Source: CAYSCZ01 sp051155775
GTDB lineage: Bacteria; Bacteroidota; Bacteroidia; Cytophagales; Cyclobacteriaceae
Length of the DNA: 64,000 bases
Assembly: GCA_051155775.1 (NCBI GenBank)
Contig: DAXETV010000018.1
Location: 1 to 64,000 of the forward strand
Reading direction: 5' to 3'
In this document: in pieces, positions 54,997 through 62,506 of the stretch
Layout of the letters: each line of letters starts with the position of its first letter
Position numbering within the stretch: the stretch's first letter is position 1
The notes under the pieces: model-generated
The model's input: the letters and a program-made list of their open reading frames with translations, nothing else
Told to the model about the DNA's origin: nothing
The model's database searches: none
Position numbers and translations under genes: made by a program

Positions 54997-56790
54997 TTAT
55001 AAAGCTTGTTTCACACTATTAGAAAATTCAGAAAATTCTAAGTCTGTCAGTGCTCTTTCCCTTAAGGAAGCTTCAGCATTAACTGCATTTTTTAGGTTAT
55101 CTACTAATTCATCACTATTTTTTTGTCTTGCAGCAACCACAGCCAATCCGTAATGGGCAAGGGCATAATCACTTTGTTGATCAATTGCAGCTTCAAATGA
55201 ACTATTCGCGGTAGCATATTCTTTCTTAAGTAGTTGTACCAACCCTTTATCAAATAGAACATTAACATTATCTTGTTTTGCACTTGAAAGTGAAGAGGTA
55301 GCTTTGTCATATTCACCTCTTCTTATCTCTATCGAACCTTTGATGCCATTAGCACCAGTAAGCACATCATTCGAAGGATTACTATCTAAAGCAGATTCAG
55401 CATTGGAATAGGCCTGTTCATAATCCCCTTGCATAGCATATGCGGAGGCCAGGTTAGCATACACTTCAGCATTTTTTGCTTTTTTGATTGCTATTTCAAA
55501 TTGTGTTACCGCATCTTCAATCAACCTGTTTTTCTCATTACCAGAAGCGCTCATTGCTTTTTCAAGGTACAGGGCTCCTAAATTGTTATGGGCAACATAT
55601 GAGCCATCACCGACTTTTGTTGCAGCTTTGTATATATCTTCTTTTTCATCCATTGATGGAGTTAAAGTTGCAGAAAAGAGAAGCTCCTCAGCTGATAATG
55701 TATCGGATGGCGCATCACCGTTGATGATTTTTTGCGATAGCACGGCTATCTGTGCGTTTGATTTTTTTGGTTTGACTGTTAAAATCTCGGTTTTTGCTGC
55801 TCTAAGATCTGGATAAACATCCCTGAAAAGACTACTATAAGAATCCAACTTTTGCAAAGCATCTTCTTTGTCCATAAACGTACCAGCACCATTAACAATG
55901 CTAAGGATTTCGCTTTTTTGATCTTCAGTGATCCCATCATATTCTGATAATTTTTGTTTGAATTCTGTCCAGTCTTTCACTACTGGCTTGAGTATGAATT
56001 CAATTGAATCGGCCATACCTTTATAGTCATATTTATCCATTTGTCGACGATAGTATTCTTCAATAGTTTCTGCCCTGTTCTGAGATAGGTTTTCGTTTCT
56101 TAATTCAGGACCTTCGGGAGAGTGGGTACCAGTAATGGTGACGGTTCGGGTTACATTTTTTTCAGCAATGAAAGCCCTGAACTTTTCACCTCTATCACTC
56201 TGTCTTTCAGAATATTTAAGGTTTGATCTATCCCTGTCAAAATAAAAGTTGATCCTGGTTGGAATTAATTCTTCTTTGTCGTTGTATCCGTGATCAGCAT
56301 AAGCTACTGTGTAAACATCTTGAACAAGTCTAGAGGTTGTTAAAATACCGGTAGCTACCTGAAGCCGGGGCGTTCTTTTATTTTTGCCATTCCTGGGATC
56401 TGTAGCCACACCTTCAATCATCAATTTACCAGGCTCTTCCATACCATCTTGATAAGCAAAAGTAAAGTTTTGGCTTTTTCTTGAGGTTGTAGAACTACTA
56501 TTTGGAAAATCTTCAGCTTTAAACTGAATTGGATCTAGTTCAATTTCTTGTTGGCCATACTGGTAAAAGGTATTTATTAAATAAACCTTACCTTTAGGAA
56601 GCATTTTAGGAGGCAATACTGCAGACATTTCAAAAGAAACTTCACCACCGTGGGCTTCAAGAGGATTTGGTACAACTTCCAGTTGTTGATCCTTTGCAAG
56701 TTGGACCATTTTATTTAAGCTACAGCTTGAAAATATAGCGGAAATTGTTAATATTATGATGGTACTAAAGTGTCTCATAATTTGATTCAT
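54997..56790 (-). CDS. OmpA-like and TPR-containing lipoprotein
   Basis: 597 residues. A lipoprotein signal ends at Cys23 (IFSSC). The middle part has an OmpA-like peptidoglycan-binding pattern (FYFDRDRSNLKYS, then TITGTHSPEGPELRNENLSQNRAETI), and the C-terminal about 220 residues are tetratricopeptide repeats (ALAHYGLAVVAA, EVYANLASAYAMQGDYEQAYS and similar). Probably an outer-membrane lipoprotein that bridges to peptidoglycan and a protein complex; not one I can name. Two start codons, 56790 and 56778, are possible. Confidence 0.75.
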   Translation of the reverse strand: MNQIMRHFSTIIILTISAIFSSCSLNKMVQLAKDQQLEVVPNPLEAHGGEVSFEMSAVLPPKMLPKGKVYLINTFYQYGQQEIELDPIQFKAEDFPNSSSTTSRKSQNFTFAYQDGMEEPGKLMIEGVATDPRNGKNKRTPRLQVATGILTTSRLVQDVYTVAYADHGYNDKEELIPTRINFYFDRDRSNLKYSERQSDRGEKFRAFIAEKNVTRTVTITGTHSPEGPELRNENLSQNRAETIEEYYRRQMDKYDYKGMADSIEFILKPVVKDWTEFKQKLSEYDGITEDQKSEILSIVNGAGTFMDKEDALQKLDSYSSLFRDVYPDLRAAKTEILTVKPKKSNAQIAVLSQKIINGDAPSDTLSAEELLFSATLTPSMDEKEDIYKAATKVGDGSYVAHNNLGALYLEKAMSASGNEKNRLIEDAVTQFEIAIKKAKNAEVYANLASAYAMQGDYEQAYSNAESALDSNPSNDVLTGANGIKGSIEIRRGEYDKATSSLSSAKQDNVNVLFDKGLVQLLKKEYATANSSFEAAIDQQSDYALAHYGLAVVAARQKNSDELVDNLKNAVNAEASLRERALTDLEFSEFSNSVKQAL

Positions 56791-56897
56791 TTGCTTACAA
56801 TTATAGGTTTTAGTAATTTAATTAAAGGTTGTTACAATATTACTTAAAAATTGATTATATACTAAGTGCTTAATTAACAAAATGATAAGCTTAGCAT

Positions 56898-56905
56898 TAT
56901 ATTTG
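56898..56905 (+). promoter_or_regulatory. Possible -7 element (TATATTTG) of the PspC-like gene
   Basis: TATATTTG matches TAnnTTTG and lies 24 bases before the ATG at 56930, in the divergent gap with the OmpA/TPR gene. No clear TTG element was found upstream. Confidence 0.45.
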
Positions 56906-56929
56906 TGTTATTAACTTAAATGAATACTC

Positions 56930-57139
56930 ATGCAAGAGTTCATTGAAAAACAAGTTTTTGGTGTTTGTACCAGACTAGGTGAAATTTTTAAGATTCCAAC
57001 CTCGAGCATTAGGTTATTCTTTATTTATGCTTCTTTTTTAACTTTTGGTTCCCCGGTAATCATTTATTTGGTTATGGCTTTTACTATGAGCTTTAGAAAA
57101 TGGTGGCGAAGAAGGAATAATCCAATATGGTATTATTAA
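56930..57139 (+). CDS. Small PspC-domain membrane protein
   Basis: 69 residues: a short N-terminal amphipathic segment with the VFGVCTRLGEIFKIPTSSIRL pattern of PspC domains (shortened here), a single hydrophobic helix (about 30-50), and a basic tail (RKWWRRRNNP). PspC proteins respond to membrane stress in other phyla. The gene is a single small unit; its stop overlaps the last bases of the converging glycosyltransferase. Confidence 0.75.
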   Translation: MQEFIEKQVFGVCTRLGEIFKIPTSSIRLFFIYASFLTFGSPVIIYLVMAFTMSFRKWWRRRNNPIWYY

Positions 57140-58131
57140 GACTTTAATTTGCTGAACACTTTTTTTCTTTCGGCATAATATTTCCATAGAATGAATTGTC
57201 TATAGATTATCGTTCTTGACTTATTATTGTATAGGTTTCTGTCAAGTTTGCCAAGCATTCTGTTGAAATCAAAATAAGCCCTGATGACAGCGATAAAATG
57301 CCCCATTCCACTTTTAAAGCCAAAATTTAATCCACCAAGTAAATCAAGAAATATTCTGATGGAAATAATAAGTATGAAATTATATAAAGTATTGTTTTTG
57401 TAAAGCAAAGCCAAATTATTTCGGAAATTCAGATAGGTTTTGGTAGGACTTTGTTTGCTTAGTGTTGCACCTCCCACATGGTATACTGTGCTGTTCGGAG
57501 TGTAATAGATTTTAAAACCTTTATTTAATATCCTCCAGCATAGATCTATTTCCTCCATATGTGCAAAAAAGGAAGCATCAAATCCATTAAGATCATGATA
57601 AACTTCACTTTTAATAGCTAAGCAAGCTCCAGTAGCCCAGAAAATCTCCCTGGTATCCTCGTATTGTCCATAATCTTTTTCTATAACATCAAAAATCCTA
57701 CCTCTGCAAAAAGGGTAACCCAATAAGTCAATAAATCCACCAGCAGCACCCGCATATTCAAAATAATCCCTGTTGTGGTATGATCTGATTTTCGGCTGGC
57801 AAGCTGCTATCTCCACATTATTTTTCAAAATATCCAATAGCGGGACATCCCATCCATAAGTCACTTCAATGTCAGAATTAAGAAGTATGTAATACTTTTC
57901 TTGCACCTGATTAAGTGCCTGGTTGTAACCTCCGGCAAAACCAAAATTTTTTGTTAGCTTGATTAGTTTTAAATCAGCATACTCTTGCTCAATAAAACTG
58001 ACAGATCCATCAGTGGAACAATTATCAGCAATGATAATCCTTGATTGTAGGGTGTTTTTGGTTAAAACCGGAAGAAATTTTTTTAGATAGGTAATTCCGT
58101 TATAGTTAAGAATTACAACTGCACATTCCAT
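57136..58131 (-). CDS. Family 2 glycosyltransferase
   Basis: 331 residues, GT-A fold: CAVVILNYNGITYL start, ADNCSTDGS, NFGFAGGYNQA and the DxD-like LLNSDIEV, then a WATGACLAIKSEVYHDLNGFD acceptor motif and a C-terminal hydrophobic tail. Sugar and acceptor are unknown; rhamnosyltransferase-like enzymes have this form. The start is ATG 58131, one base shared with the stop of ybaB, so the two are translationally coupled. Confidence 0.88.
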   Translation of the reverse strand: MECAVVILNYNGITYLKKFLPVLTKNTLQSRIIIADNCSTDGSVSFIEQEYADLKLIKLTKNFGFAGGYNQALNQVQEKYYILLNSDIEVTYGWDVPLLDILKNNVEIAACQPKIRSYHNRDYFEYAGAAGGFIDLLGYPFCRGRIFDVIEKDYGQYEDTREIFWATGACLAIKSEVYHDLNGFDASFFAHMEEIDLCWRILNKGFKIYYTPNSTVYHVGGATLSKQSPTKTYLNFRNNLALLYKNNTLYNFILIISIRIFLDLLGGLNFGFKSGMGHFIAVIRAYFDFNRMLGKLDRNLYNNKSRTIIYRQFILWKYYAERKKVFSKLKS

Positions 58132-58457
58132 CAAATACCAGGAATATTAAATCCGGGTATATTTGGCATCAATCCTTCTGTTGAATTTTTTAAATGTTCT
58201 TTAGAGGCGTTTTCAGCATTTTCTATGGCATTGTTTACCGCGGCCACAATTAGATCCTGGAGCATCTCCTGGTCTTCGACCTTGATGATTGATGAATCTA
58301 TCGTTATCCTCTTTAATTCCTTTTTCGCGTTTGCCTCCACCTTTATTAGACCAGCTCCCGCTTCACCGCTTACATCGATGTCTTGTAGTTTTTCCTGGGC
58401 TTCTTTAATCTTATCCTGCATCTCTTTAACCTTGCCCATCATTTTCATCATATCCAT
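58131..58457 (-). CDS. ybaB: YbaB/EbfC nucleoid-associated DNA-binding protein
   Basis: 108 residues with the family start MDMMKMMGKVKEMQDKIKE, a helical dimer and a conserved central segment. It binds DNA as a dimer. The start at 58457 is the usual family start; the open frame reaches ten codons further, into the end of the next gene. It overlaps the glycosyltransferase by one base. Confidence 0.88.
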   Translation of the reverse strand: MDMMKMMGKVKEMQDKIKEAQEKLQDIDVSGEAGAGLIKVEANAKKELKRITIDSSIIKVEDQEMLQDLIVAAVNNAIENAENASKEHLKNSTEGLMPNIPGFNIPGI

Positions 58458-58464
58458 TGTAGAA

Positions 58465-60123
58465 CTATTTATTGCGCAATAATACAAAAGAAGCGGTTTT
58501 AACCACCCAATTATTTCTAGAATCTAGGTAACGCAATTGATACACATAGGTTCCTTCCTGGGCAGGTTCACCATTGAAGTTACCATTCCATCCATCTAAT
58601 ATATTGGTAGAAAAGAAAAGTAACTCCCCCCAACGAGAGAAGATTTTAAAATCTACTTTTTGATTTATTTCATTTGTGCCAAGAACCTTAAAAATATCAT
58701 TGAGGCCGTCATTGTTAGGAGTGAAAGCTTCTGGTAGAAACAAATAAGTAATCCTTTCGAGTCTGATTATATTTGAAAATGCCATTAACTGATTCCTGTC
58801 ATTTGATAAAGCCATTATTCTCATATTCAAAGTAGAATCTTTGACTTCTACATTAATCGATTTACCTGATAATACTTTTTCGGAATCAAAAACGCTTCCA
58901 TCAGGAGATAACTTTTGGAGCCAAAAACTATTGGTGAAGTTTCCCCAACCCACATGATCATTCCATTGGAGATTATGGATATTCCCGCTTAATCTTTCAC
59001 TTTTTAAGATCATAGGAGAACCAATGGATGAGGTCCCTTCATTATTACAAGTATCAAGTGGCGTAATCCGGTAACGGTATTGGTTTTCCGGTGATACCAA
59101 AAAATCTTTGAATTGATCATCAGGTACCGTAGCTATAATCTTGAATGATTGGTCATCAATTGATCTTTCTATTAAATAATCAAAAAGATCAGCGTTTGAC
59201 AATTCATCCCAGGATAGAATGATTGAGTCAGATTCGATCGTAGCAGTGATATTTTCAATTTTAAACGACCTACCACCAAATTCAAGGCAGGTTGTATCTG
59301 AAATTTGTTCAGTTTGTGTACACTGGTCAATGGTCTTGATCTGATAGCAAATAATACCATCTTCAGTACTGATATTATTAATGAGGACCGAGCTTCTATC
59401 AGATATTTCGGCTATTCTTTCGAAATTATTCTGCCCAATAGATTGCTCGAGAAAGCTAGTGGTATTTCTTTGACGACTGAAATTAACTTCAATATTTACA
59501 TTATCGAAACAGTTGTCGATAACATCTATTGAGGAAACAGATGGTTCTAAGAAATTCTCTACAACATTAATTGATTGAGATAATCTTTTGCAGTTATTAC
59601 TAATTAGCGGATCAGAGAATCTCCCCTGTACACTCACAATTTCCTGGCCCTGGGATTCAAAGTTTAATGTTTCTACCAGGTTAGGTTGCGACAATGTCAA
59701 AGTATCCAACCTGGTAAATACGGTGTAGGAATCATAGGAAGTATCTGTTATTTCTATTTGAACCTGATTATTGTTGCATACAAATAGCTCAAAATCAGGA
59801 GAAAAGTTTTCTAATACTTCGATAGTGAGGGTATCGGACCGGATTTCAAGTGATTCAGTTAGTTGGATAATTTTAAATATTCCGATGGTGTCCTGATAAA
59901 CATGGGACTTATCATTAGAGAAGGGGAGTCCTTCCTCAAATCTGTATTGTTTAACAATGCTATCACCAAGATTTTCAAGTTCAATAATATGAACGGTAAA
60001 AGGATCACATCCTTTAGTGAATTCAACTGAAAATCTTCCAAGTTGGCTGATTTGTGAAAAAGCACTTATTGATAGTAAGGTTGAAAGGCAGAATATTATA
60101 AATCTTAGTCCCACAAACGACAT
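58465..60123 (-). CDS. Exported T9SS type B cargo protein with gliding-motility C-terminal domain
   Basis: 552 residues with a signal peptide (about 1-24, ending SAFSQ), a long beta-rich middle with fibronectin-III-like strands and Asn/Asp/Ser-rich loops, and a C-terminal domain (about 460-552) of the gliding motility-associated type (FLPEAFTPNNDGLNDIF, then FKIFSRWGELLF, then GTYVYQLRYLD), the sorting signal for type IX secretion without anchoring. It is thus a cargo of the system PorX regulates. Start at ATG 60123; the TTG at 60135 would add four residues. Confidence 0.88.
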   Translation of the reverse strand: MSFVGLRFIIFCLSTLLSISAFSQISQLGRFSVEFTKGCDPFTVHIIELENLGDSIVKQYRFEEGLPFSNDKSHVYQDTIGIFKIIQLTESLEIRSDTLTIEVLENFSPDFELFVCNNNQVQIEITDTSYDSYTVFTRLDTLTLSQPNLVETLNFESQGQEIVSVQGRFSDPLISNNCKRLSQSINVVENFLEPSVSSIDVIDNCFDNVNIEVNFSRQRNTTSFLEQSIGQNNFERIAEISDRSSVLINNISTEDGIICYQIKTIDQCTQTEQISDTTCLEFGGRSFKIENITATIESDSIILSWDELSNADLFDYLIERSIDDQSFKIIATVPDDQFKDFLVSPENQYRYRITPLDTCNNEGTSSIGSPMILKSERLSGNIHNLQWNDHVGWGNFTNSFWLQKLSPDGSVFDSEKVLSGKSINVEVKDSTLNMRIMALSNDRNQLMAFSNIIRLERITYLFLPEAFTPNNDGLNDIFKVLGTNEINQKVDFKIFSRWGELLFFSTNILDGWNGNFNGEPAQEGTYVYQLRYLDSRNNWVVKTASFVLLRNK

Positions 60124-60144
60124 ACAGTTACTCAACGAATAGAT

Positions 60145-61506
60145 TCAGGATTTATTAACATAAGCCACAACCGATTCTAAAGCAACTTTTGATTGTTCTC
60201 CGTTAACCATATTTTTGATGGTTACAGTTTTATTTTTAAACTCATTATCACCAATGATCCCAACATAGGGGATTTTCCTCCTGTTCGCATAGTTTAGTTG
60301 TTTTTTTAGTTTGGAAAACTCTGGATACATTTCAGAAACAATCCCATTATTCCTGAGTAGTTTCAATAGGTTTAATGCATATGCAATGGCTGACTCTTCA
60401 ATGTTGGTTATTAAAATCTTTGAGGTTACTTCAGTTTCGGAAGGAAAAAGATTCAATTCACTTAGCACATCATAAATTCTGTCCAATCCAAATGAAATGC
60501 CTAAACCTGAGATATCTTTTAATCCAAAGACACCAGTTAGATCATCGTAACGACCACCAGCTGTTATTGTGCCCACCTCTACATTGGTGGGCTTAACCTC
60601 CAGTATAGAACCTGTATAATAACTTAAACCCCGGGCCAGTGCAATATCTATCCTTATTTTTTCAATATCCATTTCTGAGCATATATCATAAATATATTCC
60701 AATTGTTTTAGCCCGTTAAGCCCCGCTTCACTTTTTTGAAGGTATTGATTCATAACTTGAAAAATCTCCTCATTATTCAAATCCTTAGAAATCAATTCAT
60801 AAATATCATCGGTCGATTTCTTACTAAAATTTTTATTTTGCAGTTCTTCTATAACTTTTTCAGGCCCAATTTTATCCAATTTATCCAGGGCAATGGCAAG
60901 AGAACCCTCCTGGTCAGGTTGGCCAACCACCTCACTAATCCCTTTCAAAATTTTTCGATGGTTTATGCAGATGGTGTATTCTTTTAGACCTAAAGCATCA
61001 TATACCTCAGTGATTATGGACAAAACTTCTATTTCATTCAGTAAACTATCGGAACCAATGATATCCACATCACACTGATAAAACTCCCTGTACCTTCCTT
61101 TTTGGGGGCGATCCGCTCTCCATACAGGCTGAATTTGATACCTTTTAAAAGGGAAAATGATCTCATTTTTGTTCATGGCTACGAACCGTGCGAATGGAAC
61201 TGTGAGGTCGTAGCGCAGGCCTTTTTCAGCTATTTTTTCACTAATAGCCATAGACCCGTTTTTATAATCCTCAGCATTGGTTTTGGATAGGAAATCCCCG
61301 GAGTTGAGTATTTTAAAAATGAGTTTATCGCCTTCATCACCGTATTTTCCAAGCAATACCGATAAATTTTCAAGACTGGGAGTTTCAATGTTTTGAAAGC
61401 CATGGTTTTCAAATACAGTCTTAATTTTAGAAAGGATATAATTACGCTTCTTCATTTCGAGGGGGCCAAAATCCCTGGTGCCTCTTGGAAGGGAAGGTTT
61501 GTTCAT
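60145..61506 (-). CDS. hisS: Histidyl-tRNA synthetase
   Basis: 453 residues, class II synthetase: PRGTRDFGPLEMKKRNYILSK (motif region, shortened), RYDLTVPFARFVAMN, KRYQIQPVWRADRPQ, GRYREFYQCDVDIIG, and the histidine-specific loop AGGRYDDLTGVFG, then the C-terminal anticodon-binding domain. Length is normal for the eukaryote-like long form of Bacteroidota. Divergent from the 50-residue gene. Confidence 0.95.
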   Translation of the reverse strand: MNKPSLPRGTRDFGPLEMKKRNYILSKIKTVFENHGFQNIETPSLENLSVLLGKYGDEGDKLIFKILNSGDFLSKTNAEDYKNGSMAISEKIAEKGLRYDLTVPFARFVAMNKNEIIFPFKRYQIQPVWRADRPQKGRYREFYQCDVDIIGSDSLLNEIEVLSIITEVYDALGLKEYTICINHRKILKGISEVVGQPDQEGSLAIALDKLDKIGPEKVIEELQNKNFSKKSTDDIYELISKDLNNEEIFQVMNQYLQKSEAGLNGLKQLEYIYDICSEMDIEKIRIDIALARGLSYYTGSILEVKPTNVEVGTITAGGRYDDLTGVFGLKDISGLGISFGLDRIYDVLSELNLFPSETEVTSKILITNIEESAIAYALNLLKLLRNNGIVSEMYPEFSKLKKQLNYANRRKIPYVGIIGDNEFKNKTVTIKNMVNGEQSKVALESVVAYVNKS

Positions 61507-61516
61507 GTATTTCTAT

Positions 61517-61545
61517 TTTTTGATAAAGTAAAACCTTATCAAAAA
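61517..61545. promoter_or_regulatory. Inverted repeat in the hisS/small-protein divergent gap
   Basis: TTTTTGATAA (61517-61526) and TTATCAAAAA (61536-61545) form a perfect 10-base inverted repeat with a 9-base spacer, 11 bases from the hisS start. The arms are AT-rich but matched along all ten bases. It could be an operator or an mRNA leader hairpin for hisS; its use is not known. Confidence 0.45.
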
Positions 61546-61563
61546 GAATTAAAAATTATTTTT

Positions 61564-61571
61564 TACCTTCG
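61564..61571 (+). promoter_or_regulatory. Possible -7 element (TACCTTCG) of the 50-residue gene
   Basis: TACCTTCG is one base off the TAnnTTTG consensus and lies 18 bases before the ATG at 61590. TAccTTcG variants occur at highly expressed genes of this phylum, which fits a small basic protein of ribosome-related character. Confidence 0.35.
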
Positions 61572-61589
61572 CACTTCTAAAAAATTACA

Positions 61590-61742
61590 ATGAAAACCAG
61601 ACTAGAAAGAAAAGGGAAAAGAAACAAATCAGTTGCGAAAACCCGCATCAAAAAGATTAAGCATCTTTCTTCGCAGCCTGTTATAAAAAATGTTGATGTT
61701 GATAAGATCAAGGAAGATTTTAAAAAGGATTCTGCTGAATAG
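61590..61742 (+). CDS. Small basic protein (50 residues), translation-associated in appearance
   Basis: A frame of 50 codons from ATG 61590 to TAG 61742, easily missed because it is short. The product is very rich in Lys and Arg in its first 24 residues (MKTRLERKGKRNKSVAK and following), then has QPVIKNVDVDKIKEDF. Codon use and the absence of any stop look coding; similar small basic proteins occur in Bacteroidota. Its high charge suggests an RNA- or ribosome-binding protein, but function is unknown. Divergent from hisS and converging with the YdcF-like gene five bases away. Confidence 0.7.
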   Translation: MKTRLERKGKRNKSVAKTRIKKIKHLSSQPVIKNVDVDKIKEDFKKDSAE

Positions 61743-61747
61743 TTGAA

Positions 61748-62506
61748 CTAAATATAACCAACAATTCTATAGGCAATTATACCCAGCATTTCTTTGAGGA
61801 TAATATCCCACATCTGTAGAGCATGGGTACCTGGCCTGATCGAATAAAACCAATGAATATTTGATGCATACTGAGCGTCCACACTGAATGGTATGGGATT
61901 CATTCCCTGAGATTTAAAACATAGCAGTGATCTTCTCATGTGAAATGCCGAGGTAATGAGTAGATATGAGGTAATACTTTCGTCCTGTTTTAATATTTGT
62001 GCTGTGAATTTTGCATTTTCATAGGTATTTCGTGATTCTGATTCCAGGATGATATCCGACGCGTCTACCCCATATTGAACTGCCACTTTTTTTAACAGGA
62101 TTCCTTCTTTAGCAAAAGGATTGATAATGGATCCGGTGCCTCCGGTAATGAGTATTTTCTCTATAAATCCCATTTTGTAAAGGTCAATAGCTTTCAGCAA
62201 CCGGTCAGGTGAATCGGGAAAATGAACCCTGTCTGCCGGCAGCTTCTTAGGGTCAGTAATCCCAGTTAAGACTATTCCTACATCATATTTATTCAGGGAT
62301 TTATACTTTACCTGGGGTATTTCCCAGACACCATATAAAGTATTGATGATATATGGATTTGTATAAAAAATTAAAAGTATCAACGCGGCTATTCCACATA
62401 ACTTAGCTTTTCTTTTTTTAAGTACCAGAGATAGTAACAGCAGGATGAATAACTGACTGACAGGCATTATTGTCCAAGTCAGTATTTTTGACAAAAAATT
62501 AAACAT
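61748..62506 (-). CDS. YdcF/ElyC-like DUF218 envelope protein
   Basis: 252 residues: two N-terminal helices, then a DUF218 domain with ITGGTGSIINPFAKEG, LESESRNTYENA and ITSAFHMRRS, the conserved sites of the YdcF/SanA/ElyC family, which is linked to envelope integrity and peptidoglycan or undecaprenyl-phosphate metabolism. It starts directly after the stop of the upstream permease gene (TAG-ATG), so the two probably form an operon. Confidence 0.85.
   Translation of the reverse strand: MFNFLSKILTWTIMPVSQLFILLLLSLVLKKRKAKLCGIAALILLIFYTNPYIINTLYGVWEIPQVKYKSLNKYDVGIVLTGITDPKKLPADRVHFPDSPDRLLKAIDLYKMGFIEKILITGGTGSIINPFAKEGILLKKVAVQYGVDASDIILESESRNTYENAKFTAQILKQDESITSYLLITSAFHMRRSLLCFKSQGMNPIPFSVDAQYASNIHWFYSIRPGTHALQMWDIILKEMLGIIAYRIVGYI

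Noticed and set aside
61393..61593. Open frame of 66 codons on the plus strand across the hisS start
   Set aside because: It runs antisense to hisS and through the inverted repeat, and has no family or start support.
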